Below, piece after piece: positions 25,974-36,138 of a stretch of DNA of 64,000 nucleotides (its first letter is position 1; the number at the start of each line of letters is the position of its first letter). A program made the translations under genes and the position numbers. The stretch is taken from the NCBI RefSeq assembly GCF_000317635.1, contig NC_019779.1:62001-126000 (forward strand), written 5' to 3'. Source of the DNA: Halothece sp. PCC 7418. Its GTDB lineage: Bacteria > Cyanobacteriota > Cyanobacteriia > Cyanobacteriales > Rubidibacteraceae. The notes under the pieces were generated by a model. The model saw only the letters and a program-made list of their open reading frames with translations, ran no database searches and had not been told where the DNA came from.

Positions 25974-27455
25974 ATGAACCAAAAACAATCTTGGGATCTG
26001 TGTCGTTTGATTAGAACCTTAACTTATTTTGATGTCCTTCCTGTCATCAGCAGTCTTCCTGGAGTAAAACAAATGATTTTAGGCAAACAAGCGATCGCTC
26101 AACCGAAAGCACTGAACCCCCAAACGGGAACCATTCTGGTAGCAGGTGCAACGGGTGGCGTTGGGAAACGGGTCCTGCAACGCCTACAGCAGAAAAACTA
26201 TCCCGTGCGGGCGTTAGTCCGTAGCATTGAACGTGCGCGATCGATTTTAGGGGATGATGTTGAATTTTACGAAGGAGATATTACCATTCCCGATAGTTTA
26301 AAGCCAGACTTAATAGCAAATGTTACCGCCGTTATTTGTTGTACGGGGACGCGCATTCAACCCGTAGAAGGAGATACCCCTGATCGGGAAAAATATTATC
26401 AAGGGGTCAAATTCTACGAACCAGAAGTTGCAGAATCAACCCCAGAAGCGGTGGAATATAAAGGCATTCAGAATCTGATCCAACTTGCCAAACAATCCCT
26501 ATTGGATACTCCTTATTTTCCAATTTTTAATTTTCGCAATACCAACAGCAACCTACCAGCAATGTGGGGGGCTTTAGATGATGTTGTTATGGGCGGTGTC
26601 AGTGAGAGTGGACTTGCTCAAGAAGGGGAAAAAGCAGTTTTTTCTGGGAATGTTTCCACAGAAAATAATGGCGGATTTACTTCAGTTCGCACCCGCAATT
26701 TTGAACCCAATTTAGATTTATCGGGATACGAAGGGATTTATTTACGAGTGAAAGGAGATGGTAACCGTTATAAATTCTTTCTCCGTTGCGACAATCGTTG
26801 GGATGGGATTGGCTATGCCTACTCCTTTGATACGGAAAAAGACACTTGGATTGATGTCTATGTTCCTTTCGCCGAACTCACCCCTGTCTTTCGGGCAAAA
26901 ACCATGGACGATGCACCTGATTTCAATGCAGCAGCAATTGATTCCATGCAGTTGATGTTAAGTAAATTTGAATACGATAAAGCCCTCAATCCTCATTTTC
27001 AACCGGGAACCTTTCGCCTAGAAGTCGAACAAATTGCAGCCTATGGCGGAGAAGCCACCCCACAATGGATTACAATTAGCTCAGCAGGGGTAACGCGACC
27101 AGGACGCTCTGATCTTGACCTTAGCCAAGAGCCTCCCGCAGTGCAAATGAATGAGCAATTGGGCGGACTTTTGACTTGGAAACTAGCAGGAGAAAATGCG
27201 ATTCGCGAAAGTGGTTTACGCTATACGATTATTCGTCCTTGCGCCCTAACCGAGGAAACAGAATCCGAGTCATTACAATTAGAACAAGGGGACACGCTCA
27301 AGGGTCAAGTCAGTCGGGAAACCATTGCTCAGTTGTGCGTTGAACTGCTGCAAAGTCCAGAAGCGGTCAATAAAACCTTTGAAGTTGCCAGAACCACAAC
27401 CAGTAATTCTGCCCTGAATTGGCAACAACAGTTATTAAACTTGGAAGGTAAATAG
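25974..27455 (+). CDS. SDR/CIA30 fusion protein, HCF173-like
   Basis: A 493-residue protein with an atypical short-chain dehydrogenase fold (nucleotide loop VAGATGGVGKRVL, residues about 57-69) interrupted by a CIA30 domain (about 180-360: NLPAMWGALDDVVMGGVS to FRLEVEQIAAYGG), after which the SDR part returns (SGLRYTIIRPCALTEE). This arrangement is that of plant HCF173, needed for psbA mRNA translation, and of its cyanobacterial relatives, so a role in photosystem biogenesis is a reasonable inference. The SDR catalytic Tyr-x3-Lys is not evident. The N-terminal 40 residues may be an extra segment; an alternative start is the later Met in VKQMILGKQA. Confidence 0.85.
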   Translation: MNQKQSWDLCRLIRTLTYFDVLPVISSLPGVKQMILGKQAIAQPKALNPQTGTILVAGATGGVGKRVLQRLQQKNYPVRALVRSIERARSILGDDVEFYEGDITIPDSLKPDLIANVTAVICCTGTRIQPVEGDTPDREKYYQGVKFYEPEVAESTPEAVEYKGIQNLIQLAKQSLLDTPYFPIFNFRNTNSNLPAMWGALDDVVMGGVSESGLAQEGEKAVFSGNVSTENNGGFTSVRTRNFEPNLDLSGYEGIYLRVKGDGNRYKFFLRCDNRWDGIGYAYSFDTEKDTWIDVYVPFAELTPVFRAKTMDDAPDFNAAAIDSMQLMLSKFEYDKALNPHFQPGTFRLEVEQIAAYGGEATPQWITISSAGVTRPGRSDLDLSQEPPAVQMNEQLGGLLTWKLAGENAIRESGLRYTIIRPCALTEETESESLQLEQGDTLKGQVSRETIAQLCVELLQSPEAVNKTFEVARTTTSNSALNWQQQLLNLEGK

Positions 27456-28178
27456 GGTTGGTAAGCGAAATTGCTTTCTTTTCCTAAAGTCTAGAATGAG
27501 CAAAAACCAAGCTGGAGGGAGATTTGGTCTCCCCATCTCCCCATCTCCCCACCTGAAGGTGATTTCAGGAGAATCAAACGACCCCCCTTACCAAGGGGGG
27601 CTGGGGGGGATTCCCCTTACCAAGGCAGGGCTGTTTCATTCTCGGGGGAAAAATTGGCAGCGATTGCACTGAAACCCTTATGGATGGGCGCGAAGCCTTC
27701 GGCACGAGCTTCACTCTACGCGCATATTTCTTCTGATTTGAGTTATTCATAAGAAAAAAGCCGTAAAACCCCTGCTATTCCTAATCTCTGGAACAGGCAA
27801 AAAAATAGAATGAAACAATCCTGCCCTTACCAAGGGGCGCTAGGGGGGATTCCCCTTACCAAGGGGGGCGAAGGGGGGATAATCCAAAATTGATTTAGGA
27901 TTGCTAAAGGTTTAAGGAATGTGATTTCCTTTTCCTTTCCTTTTTCATAATAATTAAAAACCATTTTTTATAAACCTTAAATTAACCATAACCTTTTCTT
28001 AAATAAAAACAAGAAAAACAAGAGTTGTTTTGTGATAACTTGGCGAAGGGTGTGGTGAGTAAAGTACATAATTAACTATGTTATTTGCTATATCTGGATT
28101 AAAAAAAATAAGTCATTCATCTATCTTCAGATAGGTGTTTTTCAGTGTCGTGTGGAGTGCTGATCCTAGGAGTGACGA
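27456..28178. other. Repeat-rich intergenic region with a possible Pho box
   Basis: About 720 bp without a credible gene. It contains several copies of the G-run/C-run palindrome family (about 27580-27620 and 27825-27880), an AT-rich stretch with a possible Pho box (27976-28005) and a small hairpin followed by Ts (CTATCT/AGATAG, about 28122-28143). Confidence 0.6.
27976..28005 (+). promoter_or_regulatory. Candidate Pho box (three 8-mers with 3-bp spacing)
   Basis: CTTAAATT, CATAACCT and CTTAAATA follow each other with exactly 3 bases between, an 11-bp period. The described cyanobacterial Pho box is a set of tandem CTTAACCT-like octamers with 3-bp spacers bound by SphR/PhoB. The site lies about 170 bp before the relic start codon at 28179 and 460 bp before the phosphatase/nucleotidase start, so phosphate control would make sense. 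Match quality is moderate. Confidence 0.5.
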
Positions 28179-28467
28179 ATGACAAGAATTGATGACATTC
28201 AAGGCGCTGGACACACCTCTCCTTACCGAGATGAGTTTAATGACGTGGAAATTGACAATGTGATGTGGGAGAGGGTCGTTTCCTGAAGATGAACGCTATA
28301 GCTTTATTTTCCAAGGAAAATCCCAACAACTGGATCATATTCTCGTGAGTGACTCCCTAGTCGAATCCGTAGCATTTGACATTGTTCATACGAATCGCGA
28401 ATTGACCATAACAACAAGTGACCATGAACCGTTACTTGCAAATTTTAATTTTACTGGAGACGATGAT
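28179..28467 (+). pseudogene. Relic of an ExeM/EEP-type extracellular nuclease
   Basis: From ATG 28179 (ribosome site AGGAG) a 35-codon frame reads MTRIDDIQGAGHTSPYRDEF, the characteristic beginning of ExeM-like nucleases, and stops at 28286. In a different frame, from about 28287, comes PEDERYSFIFQGKSQQLDHI and then LVSDSL, with TTSDHEPLLANFNF following, the C-terminal end of an endonuclease/exonuclease/phosphatase domain with its SDHxP motif. The roughly 500-700 residues normally between are missing. The second part is in frame with the giant gene that follows, suggesting that the ancestral protein was a nuclease-phosphatase fusion. Confidence 0.7.
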
Positions 28468-31400
28468 ATGGCGATTAACTTGAATCCCATTGGAACATTT
28501 ACAACAGGCGTTTTTGATGAAGGCGCAGCAGAAATTGTCGCCTACGAGGCTGGAACACAAAGCCTCTTTGTTATTAATTCCGATGCAACAACCGTTGACA
28601 TCCTTGATCTGAGTGACCCCACCAATCCCACTCGCATCGATCAGATTGATGCGACTCAGTTTGGCGATGGTGCAAATAGTGTTGCTGTTAACAATGGAGT
28701 TATTGCGGTTGCGATTGAGGGCGAAACCGTAGATAGCAACGGACAAGTGCTTCTCTTTAATACAAGTGGTGGTGAACCTGCTCTGGTCGAAGTTGGCGTT
28801 TTACCCGATATGGTCACTTTTACCCCAGATGGCACTAAAGTTTTAGTCGCCAATGAAGGAGAACCCAATGATGACTATACCGTTGATCCAGAAGGCTCTG
28901 TCAGTATTATTGATTTAGAAGCAGGTACAGTGTCTAATGCTGACTTTACTGCTTTCAACGACCAAAAAGAAGCCTTAATCAATCGGGGTGTACGTATCTT
29001 TGGCCCTAATGCCACTGTTGCTCAGGATTTAGAACCTGAATATATTACGGTTACGCCAGACAGCACAACGGCGTATGTCTCCCTACAGGAAAATAATGCC
29101 CTTGCCGTTGTTGATCTTGAAACCGCAACCGTTCAAGACATTTTACCGTTAGGGTTCAAAGACCATAGTCGAGGCTTACCCACTTTAGAACAATTTGAAA
29201 TTAGTGATACTGTCCTAGAAGCCAATTCCCTACTCCTTGGCAATAGTGATGATCCTTCTGGTGTTCCCCTTGGTGGGCTGTCTGGCTTATTCTTTGAAGG
29301 CGTTGACGAAGACGGTAACTTAGAATTTATCACTCATCCCGATCGCGGTCCTGACCTCGGAAGCGAAGACTTAGATGGCGACGGCGAAAATGATGTTCGA
29401 GTCTTTGCACTTCCTGATTTCCAACCGAGTCTCAATCGCTTTGAATTAAACCCTGAAACTGGCGAGATTACCTTCACCGAAACCATTGGTTTAACACGCC
29501 AAGATGGAACCCCCCTTACCGGTCTGCCCAACTTAGAAGGGGATGATAGTGGTCGTCAAGGACAAGATGCAGAAGGAAATCTGCTTGACTTTGATCCCTT
29601 TGGGGCAGATATGGAAGGTGTGGTTGTCAACCCTGCCGATGGCACATTCTGGACAGTCGATGAATATCGTCCTTCCATTTACCACTTTGACACCGATGGC
29701 ACGTTAATTGATCGTTTTGTTCCTGCTGGAACCGATCCCAATCCTGATGATGATGTCACTTTTGGCAGCGAAACCCTACCTGAAGACTACCTCAGCGCTC
29801 GCGACAATCGTGGCTTTGAAGCCGTTTCCTTAGATACAGAAGAAGGCATTCTCTACGCCTTTATCCAAACCCCACTGGGAACTGATGGGACTGGGGAATT
29901 TAACCGTGATGTCTCTGATAATTCCCAAGTGATTCGGATGTTGGGGATTGATCCTGCTACTGGTAACCCTGTTGCTGAATACGTTTATTTGCTGGAAAAA
30001 CCTGCTTTCAGCGAAGGCAATATCGATAAAATTGGTGCAGCTACTTTTGCTGGCGATGGTAAATTCTTCGTGGTTGAGCGCGACTCGGGTACTGAACCCA
30101 CCAGCAACAAAGTTGTTTACGAAATCAACCTCTCTGGTGCAACTAACCTCTTAGCCGAAGATGCACCTAGCCTTCCTGAAGGAACAACCTTAGAACAACT
30201 CAATGCTGATGAACTAGCAGATCAAGGGATTCAAGCTGTCAGCAAAACCGAAGTCACCAACCTTCCTTCTTTGGGCTATCTCCCCAGTGATAAACCGGAA
30301 GGAATTGCCCTCCTTGATGATGGGTCTCTCGCGGTTTTAAACGATAACGACTTTGAACCCGAAACCAAAGATACCAGCCTTGGTATTATTTCCTTCAATC
30401 AAAGTAACCAGATTGATGCCAGCGATGAAGATGGCATTAACTTCCAAAATATTCCTTCCTTCGGAATGCTTCAGCCTGATGCTATTGACAGCTTTGCCGT
30501 CGATGGACAAAACTACATCATCACTGCTAACGAAGGGGATGCTCGGGATTACGATACTTTCAGCGAAGAAGTCGGTCTCGATGACTTATTAGAAAATGGG
30601 TTACTCGATCTCAACGATGATGATAACCCTGATACAGAAACTGATGTTGCTTCCACTGGGGAAACCATTGCTGAACTGTTAGCAGAAGATCGTCTGGGCG
30701 AACTCGACTTCACGAATGCCACTGGGGATATTGATGGCGATGGCTTAATTGAACAACTCTATAACTACGGTGGTCGTTCCTTCTCTATCCTTGACCAGTT
30801 CGGGAACTTAGTCTTTGATAGCGGTGATCAGTTTGAGAAAATTATCGCGGATCAGATCGAACAAGGCATCTTACCGGAAATTGCCTTCAACAATGACAAT
30901 GATGAGAACGAGTTTGACGCTCGCAGTGATGCCAAAGGACCCGAACCCGAAGCCATTGTTACAGGCATGGTTGATGATACCCCCTATGCTTTCATTGGCT
31001 TAGAACGGATTGGTGGCGTTATGGTTTACGAGCTATCGAATCCCAGTGAGCCAGAATTTATTCAGTACATTAATAATCGCAACTTTGTTGATGAGAATGG
31101 TGAACCGATTTCGGTGCAACTGGAAGATGAAAGTCTTAATCCTGCCGTGGGCGATTTAGGACCCGAAGGCTTTGACTTTATTCCTGCCGAAGACAGTCCT
31201 AACGATCAACCCTTGCTTGCGGTTGGAAACGAAGTCAGTGGTTCAACTACGATTTATAGCGTGGCGGATATGGTAGAAGAACCTGAACCCATTGAAGCCC
31301 CTGAACCGACTAATGAACTAGAACTTTCTGTTGCTGGCAGATTTGAAACGGGTGTCTTTGATGAAGGGGCAGCAGAAATTGTTGCTTATGATGCAGGAAG

Positions 31401-34400
31401 CGAACGCTTGTTTGTCATTAACTCCGACGCAGTAACCGTTGACATTCTCAATCTAAGTGACCCCGGTAACCCTGTTGCAAACCCAATGACAGAAGCACAA
31501 CAGGTTGAAGATGTACCCGATGGTTCAGCCACAGGTGATTATATCTTTACTATCAGTGAAGACAACACGCTCGCTGTACGAGGTACTTTTAGCGGTCTCT
31601 CCAGTCCATTATTCCAAGTGGGTCCAGAAGAAGATGCAGAAGGAAATCCTCAAAGTGCTATTCATATCCATACAGGAGTTGCTGGTGAAAATGGACCAAT
31701 TCTGCGTAATTTAACTGTGGATACCTTTGATGACGGTCTCTCAGGAGTCTTCAGTGGTGAATTCAATCTTACAGAAGAAGAAGCAGAATTGGCACGTACA
31801 GAAGGATTGTATGTTAATCTCCACACGGAAAACTTCAACAGTGGTGAGATTCGAGGTCAATTCGTTCAACCGTCGATTGATGCTACTAGCTTTGGCGATG
31901 GTGCAAACAGTGTTGCGGTTAATGATGGCATTGTTGCCGTTGCCATTGAAGCCGAGGAGATTGATGCTAATGGACAAGTGGTGTTCTTTGATACTGAAGG
32001 CAATGTAATCAACAGCGTCGAAGTAGGTATTTTACCGGATATGGTCACTTTCAGCCCCGATGGCAATACAGTTTTAGTGGCGAATGAAGGTGAACCCAGC
32101 GATGATTACAGCATTGATCCGGAAGGTTCTGTAAGCATCATCGATATTTCTGATAGTGTGGAAAATGCCACAGTTACTAATGCTGGCTTTACTGACTTTA
32201 ATGACCAACAAGCAGCGTTAGAGGAAAGCGGTGTGCGAATCTTTGGACCGGATGCAACCGTTGCTCAAGACTTAGAACCAGAGTACATTACAGTAAATGC
32301 TGAGAGTACCACTGCTTATGTCTCTCTGCAAGAAAACAATGCTTTTGCCGTTGTTGACTTGAATGCTGGTGAAGTTACCGATATCTTACCGCTTGGGTTT
32401 AAAGACCATAGCCTCCCTGAAAATGAACTGGATGCTAGCGATGAAGATAGCATTAACTTCCAGACCATTCCTTCCCTTGGAATGCTTCAGCCTGACTCTA
32501 TTGCCAGCTTTGAAGTTGATGGTGAAAGCTACATTGTGACTGCCAATGAAGGGGATGCTCGGGATTACGACACTTTCAGTGAAGAAGTCGGTCTCGATGA
32601 CTTATTAGAAAATGAGTTATTGGATCTCAACGATGACGATACCCCCGACGTGGAAACTGATGTTGCTTCCACTGGCGAAACCATTGCGGAACTGTTAGCC
32701 GAAGATCGTCTGGGCGAACTCGACTTTACCAGTGCTACTGGGGATACCGATGGCGATGGCTTAATTGAACAACTCTATAACTACGGTGGTCGTTCCTTCT
32801 CTGTCTTTGATGAATCGGGTAACTTGATCTTTGATAGCGGCGATGATTTCGAGAAGATTATTGCCGATCAAATTCAGCAAGGGATCTTACCCGAAATTGC
32901 TTTCAATAACGATAATGATGTCAATGAGTTTGATGCTCGCAGTGATGCCAAAGGACCGGAACCAGAAGCGATCGCGACAGGCGTTATTGAGGGAACTCCT
33001 TATGCTTTCATTGGTTTAGAACGCATCGGTGGCATCATGGTCTATAACCTGTCTGACCCCACGTCCCCTGAGTTCGTTGAGTACATCAATAATCGCAACT
33101 TTGTTGATGACAATGGCGATCCGATTTCAGTACAACTTGAGGATGAAAGTCTCAATCCCGCAGCAGGGGATTTAGGACCCGAAGGCTTTGACTTTATTTC
33201 TGCTGAAGAAAGCCCCAATGGTCAACCCTTACTCGCTGTCGGAAACGAAATCAGTGGTTCAACCACAATTTACAACATTGATGTCGCTCAGCAAGAAACC
33301 TTTACTTTAGAACTACTCCATGCTGCCGATCAGGAGGGTGCAGCCCCAGCAGTGAGTGATGCTCCGAATTTCTCGGCTGTCCTCAATGCGTTGAGAGAGC
33401 AAGACTTGGGGAATGATGGCTTAGAAGATAATACATTAACCCTTTCTTCTGGTGATGCCTTTATTGGTGGAGTCTTCTTTGAAGCATCGGAAGCAGTTTA
33501 TGGGGCCAACGGTATTGGTGACATCCAAATTCAGAATGAACTCGGCTTTAGCGCGATCGCGCTCGGAAACCATGAATTTGATTTTGGCACAGAAACCTTA
33601 GCCAGCTTAATTGACGGCTCAGCAGGGGAAGATCCAGAAAACCCAGACAGTGGTACGATCCTTGGTTCAGACTTTACTGGAGCAAACTTCCCTTACCTCG
33701 CGACTAATCTTGACTTCTCCACTGATGAAAACTTATCACCATTAGAAGTTGAAGGTGGTCAGCCCCCACAACCGAATACCGTAACCTCCTCGACCCTCAT
33801 TGATGTCAATGGTGAAAACATTGGTGTCCTCGGTGCAACAACACCAAATCTTGCTGCTCTCTCCTCTCCCGGTAATGTCGGGATCTCACCGAGTCCGTTT
33901 AACACTAACCCAACCGATGCCCAACTTGATGCACTAGCCAGTGAAATTCAGTCGGAAGTGGATCTGTTACTGGCTGATAACCCCGATCTGAATAAAGTTG
34001 TTCTGCTGGCTCATATGCAGCAACTCAGCATTGAGGAAGCACTGGCTGAGCGCTTAGAAAATGTTGATATCATTGTCGGTGGCGGTTCTAATACTCGTCT
34101 CTTTGATGAAAATGACCGTCCTCGTGAAGGGGACAGTGTCCAAGGGGAGTATCCTAAATTCATCACCAATGCTGGCGGTACTTCAACAGCAGTCGTCAAC
34201 ACAGATGGCAGCTATAAATATGTGGGTCGCTTAGTTCTCGATTTTGATGCCGAAGGTAATATTATCCCAGAAAGCTACGATGCCAATGTATCTGGTGCTT
34301 ATGCCACAGATGACCAAGGTGTAGCCGATCTCAATGCAGGTGATTTAGTTGATCCAGAAGTTCAACAAATTGCCGATGAAATTGAAGCACAAATTATTGA

Positions 34401-35964
34401 AACTGAATCGAATCTCTTTGGTCTTTCTGATGTGTTCCTCAATGGAAATCGCTCTGGTGGTCCTTTAGATGGCGTTCGGACTCAAGAAACAAACCTTGGT
34501 AATCTCACGGCTGATGCTAACTTAGCAGAAGCGCAAGAAACTGACCCCACAGTTGTTGCTTCCATTAAAAATGGGGGTGGTATCCGCGCCTCCATTGGAG
34601 AAACATTGGTTCCCCCTGGCGGAAATGAAGCAGTTCGGATCCCGAACGAAGAAATTGTCATTGATGGGGAGCTTGTTAAGCCAGAAGGAGGAATTAGCCA
34701 AACCGACATTGTAACGACCTTAGCATTCAATAATGGCTTGACCTTGCTCACACTGACCAAGGAAGAACTGGTTGATGTCCTTGAACACGGTGTCAGCGCA
34801 CTTCCCGAAGTAGCGGGTCAGTTCCCGCAAATTGCCGGTGTTGAGTTCTCCTACGATCCAGAACTACCTTCTGGTGACCGAATTCAAGAGGCAAGTATTG
34901 TCGATGAAAGCGGTAATTCTATTGCTGAGCTAGTTGACAATGGCGAGATTGTTGGCGATGCAACGGAAGAATTCCGAATTGTAACGCTTGGTTTCTTGGC
35001 TGAACCTCGGTTTGACGACGAGGGGAACTTTATTAGTGGTGGCGATGGTTATCCTTTCCCGAATACCAACACTGATCCAGAAGTCGGTGCAGTGGGTAAT
35101 TCAGAAGTGATTGAGCGGGTTAACCTTGTCCAACTCACTCAGGAAGGCGTTCAGACTGGCGAGGCAACATTTGCTGATGATGGCACTGAACAAGATGCTC
35201 TGGCTGAGTATCTTGCGGAAAACTTCCCTGCTGATGATGATCCCAATACGCCTGTCTTCTCTCAAGAGGATACTCCTGTCAGTGAAGATACTCGCATTGT
35301 TAATCTTTCGCTGCAAGAGCCTGAACCTGAACCTGAACCTGAACCCGAAGAACTCAGCTTTGGCGGTTTAGAAGCCGATACCCTAGAAGCCACTGTTGAT
35401 TTTGCTGGCGAGAACAGTTTGGTCTTTGCAGGTGAAGGAGACGATGCTATCTTTGCTGCTGAAGGCAGTGGGGGTAACCGCATCTACGCCGGTGCTGGTG
35501 ATGATGAAATTGTTGCGGGTACAGACGATCGCGTCTTTGGTGGTGCAGGAAACGATATCCTAGAGGCAACAGTTGGTTCGGGCAACCGTCTTTCTGGTGG
35601 TGTCGGTGATGACGATTTCTTTGCTGGTAGCAACAACCGTTTAGTCGGGGGTGACGGCAGCGATCGCGCGTTCTTTGTCGAAGGGGGCAATAACACCGTA
35701 ACTGGTGGCGCAGATGCGGATCAATTCTGGTTAGCCAATGGTGATTTACCTGAAAGTGCAAACATCATTACCGACTTCTCCGCCGGTGAGGATGTCTTGG
35801 GAATTGCTGGTGTTGATTTAGAGTTTAGCGATCTCGTCATTGGAAGCAGTGAAAACAACACTGTCATTGCAACTTCTGATCAAGACTTAGCCATCTTATT
35901 AGGAGTCCAAGCTGACACAATCAGTGAAGACAACTTTGTTTTTGAAACTGGAACAGTGAGCTAG
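28468..35964 (+). CDS. Giant secreted esterase/5'-nucleotidase-like protein with RTX tail
   Basis: The frame is open from before 28345 (a GTG there lies within nuclease relic sequence). The ATG at 28468 (MAINLNPIGTFTTGVF) with GGAGA 8 bases upstream is the best start, giving 2498 residues. Domains by coordinate: choice-of-anchor I propeller with an inserted phytase-like esterase domain (28470-31290; insert about 29170-30200); a second choice-of-anchor I copy carrying a CHRD domain (about 31520-31870) and extending to 33290; a calcineurin-type 5'-nucleotidase with GNHEFD (about 33565) and its C-terminal domain (33310-35310); an EPEP linker; and RTX repeats (35380-35960). No signal peptide, so type I secretion is likely. 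It probably scavenges phosphate from organic esters outside the cell. Confidence 0.82.
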   Translation: MAINLNPIGTFTTGVFDEGAAEIVAYEAGTQSLFVINSDATTVDILDLSDPTNPTRIDQIDATQFGDGANSVAVNNGVIAVAIEGETVDSNGQVLLFNTSGGEPALVEVGVLPDMVTFTPDGTKVLVANEGEPNDDYTVDPEGSVSIIDLEAGTVSNADFTAFNDQKEALINRGVRIFGPNATVAQDLEPEYITVTPDSTTAYVSLQENNALAVVDLETATVQDILPLGFKDHSRGLPTLEQFEISDTVLEANSLLLGNSDDPSGVPLGGLSGLFFEGVDEDGNLEFITHPDRGPDLGSEDLDGDGENDVRVFALPDFQPSLNRFELNPETGEITFTETIGLTRQDGTPLTGLPNLEGDDSGRQGQDAEGNLLDFDPFGADMEGVVVNPADGTFWTVDEYRPSIYHFDTDGTLIDRFVPAGTDPNPDDDVTFGSETLPEDYLSARDNRGFEAVSLDTEEGILYAFIQTPLGTDGTGEFNRDVSDNSQVIRMLGIDPATGNPVAEYVYLLEKPAFSEGNIDKIGAATFAGDGKFFVVERDSGTEPTSNKVVYEINLSGATNLLAEDAPSLPEGTTLEQLNADELADQGIQAVSKTEVTNLPSLGYLPSDKPEGIALLDDGSLAVLNDNDFEPETKDTSLGIISFNQSNQIDASDEDGINFQNIPSFGMLQPDAIDSFAVDGQNYIITANEGDARDYDTFSEEVGLDDLLENGLLDLNDDDNPDTETDVASTGETIAELLAEDRLGELDFTNATGDIDGDGLIEQLYNYGGRSFSILDQFGNLVFDSGDQFEKIIADQIEQGILPEIAFNNDNDENEFDARSDAKGPEPEAIVTGMVDDTPYAFIGLERIGGVMVYELSNPSEPEFIQYINNRNFVDENGEPISVQLEDESLNPAVGDLGPEGFDFIPAEDSPNDQPLLAVGNEVSGSTTIYSVADMVEEPEPIEAPEPTNELELSVAGRFETGVFDEGAAEIVAYDAGSERLFVINSDAVTVDILNLSDPGNPVANPMTEAQQVEDVPDGSATGDYIFTISEDNTLAVRGTFSGLSSPLFQVGPEEDAEGNPQSAIHIHTGVAGENGPILRNLTVDTFDDGLSGVFSGEFNLTEEEAELARTEGLYVNLHTENFNSGEIRGQFVQPSIDATSFGDGANSVAVNDGIVAVAIEAEEIDANGQVVFFDTEGNVINSVEVGILPDMVTFSPDGNTVLVANEGEPSDDYSIDPEGSVSIIDISDSVENATVTNAGFTDFNDQQAALEESGVRIFGPDATVAQDLEPEYITVNAESTTAYVSLQENNAFAVVDLNAGEVTDILPLGFKDHSLPENELDASDEDSINFQTIPSLGMLQPDSIASFEVDGESYIVTANEGDARDYDTFSEEVGLDDLLENELLDLNDDDTPDVETDVASTGETIAELLAEDRLGELDFTSATGDTDGDGLIEQLYNYGGRSFSVFDESGNLIFDSGDDFEKIIADQIQQGILPEIAFNNDNDVNEFDARSDAKGPEPEAIATGVIEGTPYAFIGLERIGGIMVYNLSDPTSPEFVEYINNRNFVDDNGDPISVQLEDESLNPAAGDLGPEGFDFISAEESPNGQPLLAVGNEISGSTTIYNIDVAQQETFTLELLHAADQEGAAPAVSDAPNFSAVLNALREQDLGNDGLEDNTLTLSSGDAFIGGVFFEASEAVYGANGIGDIQIQNELGFSAIALGNHEFDFGTETLASLIDGSAGEDPENPDSGTILGSDFTGANFPYLATNLDFSTDENLSPLEVEGGQPPQPNTVTSSTLIDVNGENIGVLGATTPNLAALSSPGNVGISPSPFNTNPTDAQLDALASEIQSEVDLLLADNPDLNKVVLLAHMQQLSIEEALAERLENVDIIVGGGSNTRLFDENDRPREGDSVQGEYPKFITNAGGTSTAVVNTDGSYKYVGRLVLDFDAEGNIIPESYDANVSGAYATDDQGVADLNAGDLVDPEVQQIADEIEAQIIETESNLFGLSDVFLNGNRSGGPLDGVRTQETNLGNLTADANLAEAQETDPTVVASIKNGGGIRASIGETLVPPGGNEAVRIPNEEIVIDGELVKPEGGISQTDIVTTLAFNNGLTLLTLTKEELVDVLEHGVSALPEVAGQFPQIAGVEFSYDPELPSGDRIQEASIVDESGNSIAELVDNGEIVGDATEEFRIVTLGFLAEPRFDDEGNFISGGDGYPFPNTNTDPEVGAVGNSEVIERVNLVQLTQEGVQTGEATFADDGTEQDALAEYLAENFPADDDPNTPVFSQEDTPVSEDTRIVNLSLQEPEPEPEPEPEELSFGGLEADTLEATVDFAGENSLVFAGEGDDAIFAAEGSGGNRIYAGAGDDEIVAGTDDRVFGGAGNDILEATVGSGNRLSGGVGDDDFFAGSNNRLVGGDGSDRAFFVEGGNNTVTGGADADQFWLANGDLPESANIITDFSAGEDVLGIAGVDLEFSDLVIGSSENNTVIATSDQDLAILLGVQADTISEDNFVFETGTVS

Positions 35965-36053
35965 GCTGATTAGTCGATCTGAGGAGGAGGAACGCCCCTC
36001 CTTCTCCTAACCAACACTTGGCATCATGAATGACTAAATCTTTGGAATTAATT

Positions 36054-36092
36054 AAGGTGGCAGTTGATAAAAAAAACTTTGCCACCTTTTTA
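36054..36092 (+). terminator. Intrinsic terminator of the giant phosphatase gene
   Basis: AAGGTGGCA (36054-36062) pairs with TGCCACCTT (36080-36088), followed by a T-rich end, about 90 bases after the stop codon. Confidence 0.75.
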
Positions 36093-36138
36093 TGTTTAAA
36101 TGATGCTAGATTCGCTGATATTTTATGAGGTAATCAAA

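Noticed and set aside
28432-35761. Minus-strand and shifted frames inside the giant phosphatase gene
   Set aside because: They are repetitive shadows of the duplicated domains; the plus frame is continuous over 7.5 kb.
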